Shown piece after piece: positions 11,421-24,332 of a stretch of DNA of 64,000 nucleotides (its first letter is position 1; each line of letters starts with the position of its first letter). Where the stretch lies: positions 5,211,001 to 5,275,000 of the forward strand of contig NC_091112.1 in assembly GCF_024713975.1 (NCBI RefSeq), written 5' to 3'. Below the pieces are notes generated by a model. The model ran no database searches. It had not been told where the DNA came from and was given only the letters and a program-made list of their open reading frames with translations. A program made the translations under genes and the position numbers. Source of the stretch: Paralichthys olivaceus (taxonomy: Eukaryota; Chordata; Actinopteri; Pleuronectiformes; Paralichthyidae).

Positions 11421-12819
11421 TTTTTAATTATCAGTTAGTCACATGTGAAACCACAGAGCTGTTGAGGAACCTGTGTGGAGGTTTCTCTTTTAATTTGTTA
11501 CATATGTTAAGCCAAAGCTGCGCTGTTACCTGGTTATGAGCTCCCATCTTGTAGATGGAGTCAAAATCTCTTTTAAATTTGTGAAAAATATATATATATA
11601 AAAAAATTATATATATTATAAACATTTCTTTGATTTATAGGTTTATTTATCTGACAGTGAGGAAATAAATATTACCAGGTATCTTTTACTTATGTGGTTG
11701 TCTAACAGCCTGTTAGCTAACCAGACCAATGACAGTGTTGTTGTGTTTGGCCGAAGGGCAGGACAAGCTATAAATTATGGAGACACACAACTGGTTTGTT
11801 TGCATTTTATAAACAAGATGTGTGCTGTGTGGCGTGATGAGCTGACGACAGTTGGCAGCTACCGGTGAGTGGGGTTTCCCCACAGAGGGATGACTGAATT
11901 TAATAAACTCACCCCTTGTTCCTTCATAAACCAAGGATGCCCCCTGGTGCATGCAAACAGAACAGTATGGAACAGTGATGAGACATTTACACTCCTATCT
12001 GAATATTCTGCAGAGGTGTAACTGCAGCATTGAGCTGTGATTAATTAACAGCCATCGGGGTATAGTTTATAGATGTATATTTTAACTAGCAATATTTAAA
12101 GTTGTTAATCAAATGTTTACTAGTTTTACACTGTCCTTTTTTTTATCGTTGTTTGAAAATGTATTCACGATATTCTTAAAACGACGTATTTCCAGCTCTG
12201 TATGTTGGAAATTAACCAATTTTGAAGAATTATAGTTTTTCTCATACACCCTGTGTGAAAACCTGTGATCAGTTGAAAAAGCTCTTTCACCAAGTGAAGT
12301 ATCCCTGTACGTCAGACTCCTGTCGGTCCCTGGATGCCAGTTTGGGGCCCAAGACAAGAAACCCTGTTAAGTTAAGGTTTCCATTGTTTATAATACATGT
12401 TCATTGAATGCAGATGAACGCAGAAGAACTTTCCTTACAACACTTTATAGGTTGTCCGGGTTCTGGACCAAACTCAAACAGTTTTTCATGTTGAGTTCTA
12501 TCGTTGAAGGCAGCAAATAAAGGAAAGCTAAATAGCTCCCTCTACTGGTCCCTTACTGCACTGCAACTAGTCGGTACTGAACTGAACTGATCTTTTCACA
12601 ACTTAGATATTTTCTATTTTGTGTTTGTACATCCTGAGTTTTGAATGTGTTCTGTGATGTAGCAACACTTCTAATGCCTTCAGTTGTCTTATGTGTTTCC
12701 ATTGTGTTTTTGTTTCTGTTTGCATCGCAGCTAAATGAATTATATGATCTAATACAGGAATAAAACATAAATAAATACAAATTCTGATGCTGATTTTTTA
12801 ATGAGGTGCATGTTCCTCC
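11421..12819. other. intergenic sequence between the Ly6 cluster and clic1
   Basis: AT-rich sequence; no exon with a recognisable domain or RNA gene was found. Confidence 0.45.
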
Positions 12820-12990
12820 TGCAAACATTGAGGAGGTGGAGTTTATGACCGGCCACCAGGGGGCGTTTGAGACAATCTGGCTTCACTTTTGGGTAGCTGT
12901 CATGTCGTCCATCTTTATATAAAGTCATCAGCCACTACTAAACTTTTGTCCAGCTTTTTAATATCTAGCACAGTTTTGGATTTATCAGCG
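12820..12990 (+). repeat. dispersed teleost repeat, copy 2
   Basis: Contains GGTGGAGTTTATGACCGG, CCACCAGGGGGC and TCGTCCATCTTTATATAAAG. It shares its 3' half with copy 1 and its 5' half with the inverse of the CCCCCTGGTGGCTGG segment near 24342. Confidence 0.6.
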
Positions 12991-13319
12991 GAGGAACCAG
13001 GTGGCCACATGCGGAACTGCAGGGCTAGCTGAAGAGGAACCCGCTCCGCAGATTCTTTGCGATAATCCGATAAAAACATTGTAAGTCATTTCACAGTGGT
13101 TGAATTATTATTAGAGGAGCAGCAAATGTAAAAAAAATAAAATAAATAAAAAACTTGACACTGGTGAACATTAATAAAAGTTCCCCTTTAACTTGTTTGG
13201 GGTCTCTTATCAATCAAACCCAGTGTCCTCCATCAGACCTCAGCCTCCAGCCTCATGCCTCTCGACCTCCTCTTCGTCCTCATCATGTCTGACTCGTTGG
13301 AGGTTTTTTTTTTTTTGGA

Positions 13320-13769
13320 TTCTTCATCGCGAGGTCGTGGCGTCGCTCGGCACCAGGAAATGGAGGCAGAGCGGCGGTGGAGGAGTTCGTAGCTGCGGGT
13401 CAGAACTGGGAGGAGGAGACACACCGAGACCGAGACAACCGGCGACGACTTCCAGCTCCGGGAGGTATCTCAACACCCACTGTTTCAAAAAAAAAAAAAC
13501 CATCGGGAAGTTTCTAAAATCTGAAACTTTCTCGTCGTTGAATCATCCGTAACATCCGGTTTCACGTCCGCGCTGCTACTGTTTTCGCTTGGTTTCCTCT
13601 CGCGGGGCTCGAACAGCGACACGGGGGGAGATTCCGCTCGAGCTCGTCAAAGTGAACTTTGTGCTTCACTCTCAGCTCGTGTCTGAGTCTCTGTCGTGCT
13701 TTCTTTCTTCTTCTTTTTTTTAATTTCCCTGAGCTGAAACTCAAAGGCTTCGTGCATCCGCAGGAGAAG
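13320..13769 (+). promoter_or_regulatory. CpG-dense promoter and 5' UTR region of clic1
   Basis: CG dinucleotides are clearly denser here than in the flanks (for example CCGAGACCGAGACAACCGG at about 13424, and the stretch from about 13565 to 13650). It runs straight into the clic1 start codon, so a TATA-less housekeeping promoter is likely. Whether the 5' UTR is split cannot be settled: donor-like GAG|GTATCT near 13463 and acceptor-like CCGCAG at 13758-13763 are both possible. Confidence 0.5.
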
Positions 13770-15665
13770 ATGAGCGACGCGACTGAGGCCAAAGTGGAGC
13801 TTTTTGTGAAGGTAAGAAACCAAACGAAGGAAAGAGACGCAGAAAGTGACGCAGAGACACGATGTGACTTCACTGTGTTTCAACTGCACACACACACACA
13901 CACAGACACACGCGATGGTACGTGTATCTTAGTGAGGACAATCACTGACAGGATGACTTCCTTTAGCCCCTTAACTTTCCAAACTGAACCCCTCACCCTA
14001 AAACTTTACACAGCTCATTGAAAAAGTGAGGACCGGTCAAAATGTCCTCACTCTGAAAGGGGTCTATATGCCGAGAAGTGTCCTCACGAAGATACAAGTA
14101 CGGGAACACACAAACCAAGTCTTAACCAAGCCTGTGGATTTGTGAGGACCAGCCGAAATGTCCTCACAATGACTATCCAACTAAAATTGTCCGTCATAAG
14201 TGTAAAAACTCAGGTTTGTACTTCTACTGTCTCTCAGTGAGGACGCTCATCGGCGTTATGCCTTCCCTAGCCTCTTACCTTAACCATCACAACTGACTGC
14301 CCCACCCTAATCCGAACTCTAACCTCGACCTGAACCTAACTCTAACCCTAATCCTGACAACCAAGTCCTAACCCTCACACAGACCTGTTTAAAGACCTGC
14401 TCCAGACCCAGAACCTCCCAAAGATATTTGTTTTCGGTGCACACACGTGCAGGAGTGTTGATGTTTCTTATCTCATCTCTGTTATGTGTGTTTATGACAC
14501 GCTGGTAACTTATCTCAGCCTGTGTTTTCATATCCATGTCAGTCGGACCACCTGCGCTGACTCAACACGCCCGTAAACCTCATTAGGACTAATCGAATTA
14601 AACGCACGTTAAGATAATGGGCAGTCGACTTTAACCTATATTTAGCATGCTAGCCAGGGACGGCTAATCCCATGTTGTTTGAGCTGTTGCTCCAACATGA
14701 CCAATATGTCTCCCCCCTGCCTCCCCTCGTGGTCTCACACCAGTTTCAATAATGATTCCTCTGTATTAACATGTGAACACCGCCCGCTTCTCTTTTTGCC
14801 TCTCCTCCTTCAGGGGTGAAAGATGTTGATGTGATGTCTCTATAGACCCTGTTTTCCTCCCGGTCGCCCTCCTCCGCGACACTCGATACCTGTAATTAAA
14901 AGAATATCCAAGTATAGTTTCATGTGCACTGTGGTAAAAGTAAAGAGTTTCCTGAATTAGTGTAGCTGCCACACAGGCCGCAGCACAGGCCCTGAGAGGA
15001 GGCACAGAGCGAGTGAACACGAGAAATGGCTTCCTACGGCCACACAAAGCACATTTTTACAGCTGTACAGTCATTTCCTGACAGGATGAAACGCTCCATT
15101 ACTTTTGATTTATGTGGCCTCCTCAATATACAGCCGTTTTCATTATGGATTAATTGAAAAGTTCAGAAGATGGTAAAGAAAGTACATTTTCAATTTGTAT
15201 CTGATGTAGTTTAAATCTTTTGTCTGAAAATCCAAAATATTTTACAGTTTATGATGTTGAACAAAGAAAAGCAGCAAAAAGTCACAGATGAGAAAGTTTA
15301 AAAAACATTTAAAAAAGCTTCTTTACAATATTTTTCTGTATTGGGTCACTTATATGAATATAAACACATATATCGGTGTTGGACATATACACACCCGACA
15401 CTTCAAAACCTAAAGATATGTATTTTATTATCATACACAGCTGAAATCAACATGTGAATTGGCAGAAGTTAGTTTTAAAATCACTTGTGATGATTTCCTG
15501 ATGTTATTTCATATTTGTTTTTGTTTGTCAGGCGGGGTGCGATGGCCAGAGCATCGGAAACTGTCCTTTCTCCCAGCGGCTCTTCATGGTGCTGTGGCTG
15601 AAAGGAGTCACCTTCGACGTGACCACCGTGGATATGAAGAGGTGAGAACACACTTCGCTCACCTG

Positions 15666-15745
<80 letters not shown>

Positions 15746-17227
15746 GTTTTATAATCCTTGCCTGTGCTGCAGGTTTGTTTTGACAAAACAGAGGTATGTC
15801 CGCTGAATTCTCCCTAACGTTCTGAGGCGTTCATTCGTTTAACAGCTGTTAAAAGATATGAAGCTACGCTGGCACGTTTTTGCCACAAACACAAGTCATT
15901 TCCTTTTTTCTTCCGTTCTTCTCCTGCTGTTAAATCCTGTATCTCCTTGGATCCCTGTCCCTCTGACCTTTTCCTTTCCCATCCATGTCCAGGAAGCCTG
16001 ACATCTTGAAGGATCTGGCTCCCGGCGCTCAGCCTCCCTTCCTGTTGTACGGCAGCGAGGTGAAAACTGACACCAACAAGATTGAGGAGTTCCTGGAGGA
16101 AAGTCTCTGCCCTCCAAAGTAAGTGTTGTTTTAAGAGCTGCAATGATTAGTTGATTAACACAAAATTAATTAGCAACTATTCTGATTATTGATTATTATT
16201 ATTTTATATCATTTTTCCAAACAAAAATACTGAACAGTGATTAATGACTCAAGCTTTGTATTTTGTAAAATTCCCACAAATTGAATGTGAATCATTATCT
16301 TTCCATTGCTTAGATATCCACGTCTGGCCGCTCGTAACCCAGAGTCCAACACAGCCGGCATGGACGTCTTCTCCAAGTTCTCTATTTACGTCAAGAACTC
16401 AAAACCTGAGGCCAATGAAAGTAAGTGAGGACCAATCTTTCCAATGATGTATAATTAAATGATGATCTTTAATCGACTCTGTTGTTATTTTGGTGGTGTT
16501 TTCTGTAACTAATGCAGCTGAGCTCCCCCCGACAGACAGGAAACCAGCAGGGAGCATCCGAGTTAATAACATTATGTCGTGAGCTTTTCGGCCTCACTGC
16601 AAACAGATCACCTGCTCCTCGGGTGTCGAGCCACTCTGAGTTGGCTGATCTCACAAAATTCACAAAAAAAGACGGCTGCATAGTCTGAACTCAGGGACAA
16701 TTTTACTTCTTTAGCTTCGATCACATTTTGTGTCTGTGTCTGTGCTCGTGTGCTCAGATCTAGAGAAAGGCCTGCTGAAGGCTCTCAAGAAGCTCGACGA
16801 CTACCTCGGCTCCCCACTTCCTGATGAAATCGACGAGAATAGCGCAGATGAGGTCACTTCCTCATCCCGTCCCTTCCTGGATGGCCAAGTGCTTACTCTG
16901 GCTGACTGCAACTTGCTGCCCAAGCTCCACATCATGAAGGTAATCTTCTGTTTAAAGCGCCGCAGCACAGGGATGGTGCCTGGGTTAAAAGCTTAGAAAT
17001 CTACATGTTAAGTCTGAAACTGAAGGGTCGTGTCGTGCATGATTTATTGCCTGTGTCCACTACAGGTGGTGTGTTTGAAATACAGGAATTTCAGCATCCC
17101 TGAGTATCTAACGAACCTGTGGAGGTACCTGAAAGCTGCGTACGCCCGGGAGGAGTTTGCCTCCACCTGCCCGGTCGACGACGAGATCCACATCGCCTAC
17201 TCCTCTGTAGCCAAAGCTCTCAAGTAG
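13770..17227 (+). CDS. clic1: chloride intracellular channel protein 1
   Basis: Six exons: 13770..13811, 15532..15641, 15993..16118, 16314..16420, 16758..16939 and 17066..17227, giving 242 residues (human CLIC1 has 241). Exon lengths 110, 126, 107 and 182 match the classic CLIC gene structure. The N-terminal thioredoxin/GST-like half carries VELFVKAG and the GNCPFSQRL redox motif (Cys25). The helical GST-C-like half carries [19 protein letters not shown] and ends VAKALK, as in CLIC1. Family role: soluble glutathione-dependent oxidoreductase that can insert into membranes as an anion channel. The residue matching human Cys59 is Ala60 (DLAPGA), so the disulfide described for oxidised human CLIC1 cannot form. 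Its neighbours, Ly6 genes and ddah2, match the human MHC class III order loosely. Confidence 0.97.
13914..14370. repeat. dispersed teleost repeat with GTCCTCAC ends
   Basis: Two tandem, diverged units in clic1 intron 1 carry GTGAGGAC...ATGTCCTCAC words, an ACCCCTCACCC or CTAACCCTAATCC-rich middle, and CAAGTCTTAACC-type words. I recognise the pattern from a high-copy fish repeat. The CTAACCC words make it look telomere-like, but they are degenerate. Confidence 0.6.
15668..15744. repeat. (TG)n microsatellite
   Basis: About 38 TG units, starting 26 nt after the exon 2 donor of clic1. Confidence 0.97.
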
Positions 17228-17470
17228 GAGGACGGCAGGATGCACAAGTCACACGTACACCAGCAAAAAGCCACAAAAAGCACAAAAACAACACAACACA
17301 CATTCAATCTGCAAGCAGCGTGATGGCTCTGATTCTCTGTTTCTGCAGTTTTTATGTCCCTTTCCTTGTTTTTTGCAGCTTTAAAAGTTGATTTCCCCTT
17401 TTTATAATATTAGATGATTCTGATGAAGTGTCATCCTCCTGCAGTCGTTTTGTATTTGTTCTTATTTTCT

Positions 17471-17476
17471 AATAAA
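17471..17476 (+). terminator. polyadenylation signal (AATAAA) of clic1
   Basis: AATAAA lies 244 nt after the stop codon. Confidence 0.75.
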
Positions 17477-17545
17477 AGGGAGGTGATTGTCATTCGTGGA
17501 CTAAGAAACACTTCAGCACAGGAGTCAAATTAACTGATATAAAAG

Positions 17546-17930
17546 TAGTGCATACCTCCACCAAGGCTTATGTCCTTTCTCTCCATGTCAAAGCAGCGTT
17601 CACCATTAATTATGTAGACTGTTATCCATATTCTTCATATCCTACTTACGACTTCTGTGTGCAGAACTATCTGCAGCATGCCGCTATCGCCCATAAAGTT
17701 TTTACCGTCCATGCAGACAATTGGTCCTCATGGTTTCAGCTGCAGTCGTGCACTTATCCTCAAGTGGCATGGGATGTAGTTCTGTCTCGTATGTTCTGTC
17801 ACTCTTTAGTCTGTGTACCGTTCACGAATGGTTTCTTTCCTGACTCGTAACAACATCCGTCCACCAAGTTCGGTGATAATCCGTCCAGTAGTATCTGCGT
17901 AACCCTTACAGACAGAAAAACAAAGTGAAA
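17546..17930. repeat. dispersed teleost repeat, inverted halves
   Basis: Starts with CCTCCACCAAGGCTTATG and ends with the opposite-strand form CCACCAAGTTCGGTGATAAT, CCGTCCAGTAGT and TGCGTAA. I recognise these words from a common fish repeat. A related remnant lies at about 22090-22262. Confidence 0.5.
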
Positions 17931-20203
17931 ACATTTCCTCCTTGTCGTTCAAAAGTTCAATCAAGATTAAAGTAATAACATATCATCTGAGGTTTTCTGC
18001 ACAACTCGCTCACGTTGCTTGCAGACACACACACACCTTCACACACTTTGAACTACAGCCCTGCTTGTGTACATTTTCACCGTCAGTAGATTCACACTGC
18101 AACGTTGGAAATGTTTCTTGTTCCCTTCTCGACAACGACAGTGGCTGCAGTTAATTCTTGATTTTTTTTTCATTCACGGAGAATCTAACAGACACGAAGC
18201 TGCCTACAAGATCCGACTTTCACTAGAACCTCACAAGCGTCTTACAAGCTGATCTAGCTCTTATTTTCCGTCTCGGTATTAGGAACATATTTTTTTAAAT
18301 AACGATCCTAAAAAACTCAAGTTACCAGCTCACCTGCCAAAGTGTCGTTTGTGGTTTGTCTGTAATCACAGATGCTTCACATTTGAGTTGATTATGTCAT
18401 TACTGAGGGATCAAGGCCTTGTACAGTCAAAACCTTTTTTTTTTTTTTTATTAAAGCCAACTTTCATTTAAACAACGTTTTAGTCTTTGTCTCAGAGAGG
18501 AGGGGGGTGCACACCAGGTGCCACATTAGGGAGGCAGAGCTGAAAACGGTTGTAGAGACAGGAAACGGTTTCAATAGACTCGGGCTTCCTCTTTCTCTGC
18601 TCCCCCAGCAGGCGCGGAGGATTATTCAAGATTACCGAGCTCGTTTGTGATCCGCTGTCAGAGCCTCCTGCCAAGAAAGGGCTCCGCTCTGCCTGTCGTG
18701 TATGAAGTATCTTAGCGTAGTTGAAGAATCCTATGAATGAAGGAGATCGGGTCGTCAGTGGAGGAAGAGGTGAAGGTCTTTGTTGACTGCTGAAGTTTTC
18801 AGTGCAAACGCTCTGCAGCAGCTCGAGCTCTGTCATGTTCCTCATGACGGGGGGAAAAAGAGAAGTGAAATGTAAAAATGCACAAAAAAGATCTGCAGCC
18901 TTATGTTGCAGTTAGTTATTAATAATAAGAAAAAAGGCTCATGTTCTATTGTCAGTAAATCCCATGAAAAGAGTTTGATAATCATTGATAACTTAAGCGC
19001 CACCCCTCGAAACTGAAATCATGCATGTACGGTAAACGTCGCCGTTTTACTTGTGGGACTTTCTAGCCTGAAGTATTTCCAAGTACCTGACATTTCAGTC
19101 GACACCGGTTTACGATGCACTGCTGGAAATCCTTTTTTCTTTGCCACATAGATTTTTGTACTACCCGACTCTACTTTTCTACCTGAGTCTGAGATAGTTG
19201 TGTTGCTGTATGTTTCGGAACATCTCTAATAATCACTGGAGACCCTCTCAATCTTCTTCTAGCAACATCATCAGGCCAAAATTTCAAGTTGGTATTAAAT
19301 GACCAGAGAATATTCCTGTCATTGTTCTTTTCATGGGGTTTGTTGACAATAAGAAAAATGCAGAATATTACAAGTTGGCGTTGACGCGTTTGCTCATAAT
19401 ATAACACAGTCTGTACCAGCAGCTTGTGTAGAGGATTTAATAAACTGCAGGGCACCGTGCAAATTAACACTTACTGAGGCTGTTTGCAATTAAAACATCA
19501 TTTTAACCGTAGGTAGCAGTGTAGCCATCTCCCAGATCCGGGTGAAGCACATAGAAGAAATGAAACCTAAGTGCAATTTAAAGTGAAAAGACAATCCTGT
19601 GCACAGACTTTGATTTTAGACATGTGGTGTGAGCACAGTTTTAATGAAACATGTTCAACCCCCCCACCCCCACCCACATACTGTAATTCAAGTGTTGATC
19701 AAACAGAATGTTGTACTTGACTGAATTGTTGTGGATTTCATCTAGTTTCAAAAACTTTGAAAGGGATCGAGTCTGAATAATTTAATAGTAAATGTTTTTT
19801 AATATTTCTCTCTCTCCAGACAAAGAGTTTTTCATTCTCACTGTAGGACTTCATATAGTTTCAGGGACCATTTAACCTGTTGTATTCATTTATTTACATT
19901 AGTTTTGTTTTTCACTTCACTGTTTTAAACCCTCATTTTTTTTTTTAATCTTCATCTGTATCATGTATGGGACCTATATTGTGCTTTTCACTTTGTTTCC
20001 TGCTGCTTTGCATTTTCCTTCAAATATTTTAGCCTTTTGTTTTGTGTTTTTTTTTTTTACCCCCGCCTGTTTGCCATGTAGTCTGAAGCAGTTGCACTTA
20101 AACGTCCACGGGATCAACCCGGTGGTGTGGACATTAAAAAAAACAATAAAAAACATAAAACTAATAGCTCAGCAGAAATGTATTTTATACTAAAAAAAAC
20201 ACA
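17931..20203. other. intergenic sequence between clic1 and Ly6 gene E
   Basis: No supportable gene. A 117-codon minus-strand frame at 18492-18845 shows no domain, signal peptide or splice context. The rest is AT-rich. Confidence 0.5.
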
Positions 20204-20209
20204 TTTATT
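20204..20209 (-). terminator. possible polyadenylation signal of Ly6 gene E
   Basis: TTTATT on the plus strand reads AATAAA on the minus strand, about 520 nt beyond the gene E stop codon. No canonical hexamer was seen closer. Confidence 0.4.
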
Positions 20210-20730
20210 AATGTCCCAATAAAAATATCTTGATGACAAAGCAAACTGTGACAAATGTGTTCTTATCTTTAATCAGAGTCATTTTGACATTGAGATGGAA
20301 GAAAGTGTCAAAAAAGATGCAAAAGAGAAATTATCTATTTAAAGCAGTGCATTAGAATCTTGTTGTTAAAAAGAGTAACTTTAAATGTTTACATGTGTTT
20401 AGAGTCTGTTCTGGTTTTAAAGTGAGCAGAAAAAGGAGAAACGTTTATATTTGTGCAGGCAGTGATGAAGATGAACAAACAGAAAGAATAATATAAATGT
20501 TTCCGTTTTTGATAGTTGTAATTCAAAAGGTGTGTAAAAAAAACTATTAAATATTGTAGCATATCTTTTTATAGGCTTTAAAATGTATTTCAGTAAATCA
20601 CTACTTATTAATAATTTTAAAACTTTTTAAAAGCAGAAATGTTTCAAGTCTTCTTTCGTGCCCATGTGCGTCTTCATACATCTTCTCCAGATGATTTCTC
20701 TCAGGGCTCCTACATCTGATGGTTCCAGCT

Positions 20731-22611
20731 TCAGGAGAGCAGCAGAGCGAGTGCAGGCGCGAGGCAGAGAGCGACTCCTCTCCAGCTGAGGGCAGCAAAG
20801 GACACGGCACCGTTGCACAGGTCAGTGTCACAGCAGACGTTGGTGTAGTTGAATTCGAGGCCCGAGGCGTATTTCTGTCCGCTCACGTCACACTGACCGG
20901 GAACGGCACAGCTCTTCTCGTACATCATCACCTGTAGAGATCCTGTGAGAGCAGAGGGAGGAGAAGAGAAGATTGATATTAAAACAATTAAATAAAAAAT
21001 AGAAATAAATAAATTAACGTTTATTTTCTCATTCGCAGTACCCATCTTGAATCAGAGGTTAGACTGACTTCAGGAGGAAATATTCTTATTCTTAAGATAA
21101 GACAACATGTTTACTCAAGTGATCCTGTGTCACGGTACAGGAAGCACCAGAAAAACAAGAAGTAGATTAATATCAGTTTCCTTTATTCAGCTTTTCATTT
21201 ATAGGAAGTAAAGTCCCACCTTACTTTTTTAAAGAATACTTGGCCTTTACTTGGTGAACAGTGATGGAACTGTAGTTACATTGAAGGATTACAGCTGCTG
21301 TTCATTTCTTTGGGTCTGGGTGTAAACACATATGTTTAAACTAAAAGATTAAAGTCAGCTTTTCTCTTCAAATCCAGACGTCTGCAGAAGAAAACGAAAC
21401 AAAACTGTCTTCATAAATACAGACGGTACATTTCTCAAGTCCCAGACAGTTCTCTGCACAATGAGCCTTTGTTTGCTCCTTCATGACCATCGTGCCCTCG
21501 ATTCTCAGAAAATCTCCTCATCCACAAACTCTCTCACACACACACACACACACACTGACATCCATGTTCACATATATTCGTGTGACATTACCCCTTAAAC
21601 CTTATTCTAACCAAACCCTGAAACCACAACTTGACGTTCAAATGTTTGGCACCCAGCATTTTAGTCCCCACGAAGCACGTAGACATGTACGTTACCTCGT
21701 TTTCCTATTGCAGTACTCGACAGGCAGCGCTGCCCGGCCGGACACTCCTGAGGAAACCTGAGGCAGTCCAGAGGAGAGATGGCGGGAAACACACATGTGT
21801 AACATTGCAAACTGGCTGATGGGAAAAATAGAAGGAATTTAAATTAGTTATTCAGAGTGAAGTTTGTCTGATTCAGGATATAAATAAGAACATAAACAAG
21901 CCAGTAATCTGGCTCCTAAAGATGATGTGTACTTTTTCAATTACCTCTAACGCAACAAATTAAATTCATGTAACTCCACTCACTCGTAGTTACCAGTTCC
22001 CTAAATGTTCCTGATTTATTTAATATAAATCCATGATTCCCTCGGAAAATGTTGAAAAATGTCCCAACTCGCAATGATAAAGAAATTAAAAACAAATTCC
22101 TGGACCCCCACCCCATTGATTAGGATCAACACCAAATGTAATGGATTCTTCTCTGACCCACACCACATGCTTCCACCGAGTTTCCTGAAAATCCATTCTT
22201 TTATTTTTGTATAATCTTGCTCAGAAACAAACGGGCAGAGGTGAAAACATAACCTCCTCTGTGGAGCTGATGAACCATAAACTCTTTAAATCCACTTGTA
22301 ATAATTCCACCAGTGAGATTAAATGTACATTCCCTCCACTCTGTCCTCAAACATTAGTCTGGCGTCCATATGAACACTGAATCTTTTCAAGATGAGGGAC
22401 CAGATCCACAGTCCTCGTTTTGTGCAAATGTGTTTTCCAAAGTCCATCTGTAGTAGATTTATCTTAGTAAACAAAATAAATAATCAGGTCCTCTGTTTCT
22501 TGCACAGACAACAAATTGAAGAAGAAACACTGTTTACACTATAACGGTCAATGTCAGTCACATACCTGCCAAAGGAAGACAACACAGGAAAACAACGAGA
22601 AGCTGTTTCAT
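20731..22611 (-). CDS. Ly6/uPAR-domain GPI-anchored protein, gene E (LY6G6C-like)
   Basis: Three exons on the minus strand: 22566..22611, 21696..21815 and 20731..20942, all phase 1, 125 residues. The signal peptide is MKQLLVVFLCCLPLAG. The middle exon encodes SLQCYTC, then ECPAGQRCLSS; it was found by acceptor CATCAG, donor GAG|GTAACG, open phase and cysteine spacing. The last exon ends NVCCDTDLCNGA plus a hydrophobic GPI-type tail. Ten cysteines. Exon lengths (46, 120) differ from the 52 and 111 of genes A-D, so E left the common ancestor earlier. The CLSSTAIGK and GLEFNYTNVCC segments resemble human LY6G6C (CLTT...LGK, GLTYNTTCC), an MHC class III gene, but orthology is unproven. It is transcribed against its neighbours clic1 and ddah2. 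Confidence 0.85.
21570..21672. repeat. remnant of the GTCCTCAC-type teleost repeat
   Basis: Contains CCTTATTCTAACCAAACCCTG and TTTTAGTCCCCACGAAG words like those at 13914-14370. It ends just beside the middle exon of Ly6 gene E. Confidence 0.4.
22090..22262. repeat. dispersed teleost repeat remnant
   Basis: Words ATTAGGATCAACACCAAATG, CCACCGAGTTTC and GAAAACATAACCTCCTC are from the same fish repeat as 17546-17930, in reverse orientation. It lies in intron 1 of gene E. Confidence 0.5.
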
Positions 22612-24332
22612 GATTCTTCCAGTGAGACGTCTCCAAAGGTTTTCAGATAACGCCTCCAGCTGCTTGATACAGAAAATACACAGAAAATAAAATCCCCTCC
22701 TGTCTCAAAGGTCGATCACTGAACCAGCTGCAGCTGATCTACGCCCTCAACTTGTTCCTAAACTCAATTAATTTTTCGTAAAAGTCCAAACTCTCTGCCT
22801 CGTGTTGACAATTTCCTCTTTTTTTTTTCTTGCACTTATTGTGTTGGTGCACCTCCTCACATATTATCAGCGCCCTGAGTTTTTCTTTTTCTGCCACTGT
22901 TGATTTTTCTCTCTGGTGTAATTTGAATGCTTGTGTTGTCCGGGCCGTCAGCGTCTCCTCCCTCAAACTTTAATTCAGAGTTAATTCTGATCAGCTGACG
23001 GGGAGGAAGACGGATTGAGAATGCAAATGATTTATATCTAAAACAAATTCACTCTGCAGTTTGTTTTTAATTTGTTATTAATGAGCAAACAAGAACAAAG
23101 CAAATGAGACAAGTACATTTTCTCTGTTCTCTGCTTTGACTTTGACTTTACTTGAGTATTTCCATTTTCTGTTACTTTATACTTTTACTCCCTGACAATT
23201 CTTAAACTTACTTGTCGGGATTTGTTTTTGCAGTTAACTTTCAGACAAAGACTGAACATGTGGAAAACTCTCATGCTAAGTTTCATGACCTTATAAAATA
23301 CAATGCACCATTCAAGACGAAACCAAATTTAAAAATTACAACTTTAAATGTGTGATTGCTGTTAAAAGACCTTTCACTGGGTTAATACACTTAAGAAATT
23401 CTGAATTTCTCTCTAAAAATTACTGACCATTTTTTATTCACAGTCACTTAACTTGATTTACTTTAACGTGACAAGCTGAGAAAACCACTCCCAGGTACAG
23501 TTATTGTTCTTCCATCTGAATTTTGACCATAAACATTTATATTTCCAGTTATTTACAGACAGACAAAGTTTTCCTGGGAAAAATGTTATACGAACAAATT
23601 GGTGTAAAATTACTTTAGATGTAACGAGACTGTATTTTATATTGTTGTATATATACGAAGTAAAGTCAGAGTCCGAGTGAGGGAAGAGTCAGCAGATATA
23701 GAAACAGAGAGAGAGAGTCAGTTTAACTGAATTATCCTTCAGCCTGTAATGGGAGACGTGAGGCCAGCATGCAGGACAGTCTGCTGACAGCAGTCTTGTG
23801 ATGGAGGAAGCCGAACGGGCTCAGACTGACTAAGCTGTTTACCACTTAATTAATTACACAGAGAAAAGCCTGAAAAAATCCTGAAGACGAGCGTGTGAGG
23901 AGGATGACGAAACCATCAGAGCTTTGAAAAGGTCGTAAATGTCGTGTAGATGCTATGACGTAATGCTGAAGTTTGTTGTTAAAGCAAACGTTTTATGAAT
24001 TGAGCTAAAGCTCCTCTGTTGTACATTCTCAGAGATTCTTCTTTTTTTATTCTCACGTGGCTGAGGACAGAATATTTTTCTTAACTTCCTCGAGAAATGT
24101 GTGATCAAGAAATTTATATTTTGCTAAATGAAAGGAGGAACCAAGTTCTCTTCAGTCAGATAAAAAAAATAAAGATTAGAATCTGCATTTGTTGGTTCTC
24201 GAGCACGATGACAGTAGAAGTGAACACGTGCAAATGAACGATCAGTTTCCTCCAGTCGTCACTAATGAATCTGAAAAACTTCCACCATGTCCTCATAAAT
24301 ATTGACAGCTCCTCTAAAATGAAGCCAAAGTG
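22612..24332. other. intergenic sequence between Ly6 gene E and ddah2, first part
   Basis: The first 200 bp should hold the gene E promoter, but no clear TATA box was recognised. The rest is AT-rich without a supportable gene. Confidence 0.45.

Noticed and set aside
14300-14370. Telomere-like CTAACCC words
   Set aside because: They are degenerate and embedded in a known type of dispersed fish repeat, so not an interstitial telomere array.
18492-18845. Minus-strand frame of 117 codons between clic1 and Ly6 gene E
   Set aside because: No domain, no signal peptide, no splice partners and no promoter; it looks like chance.
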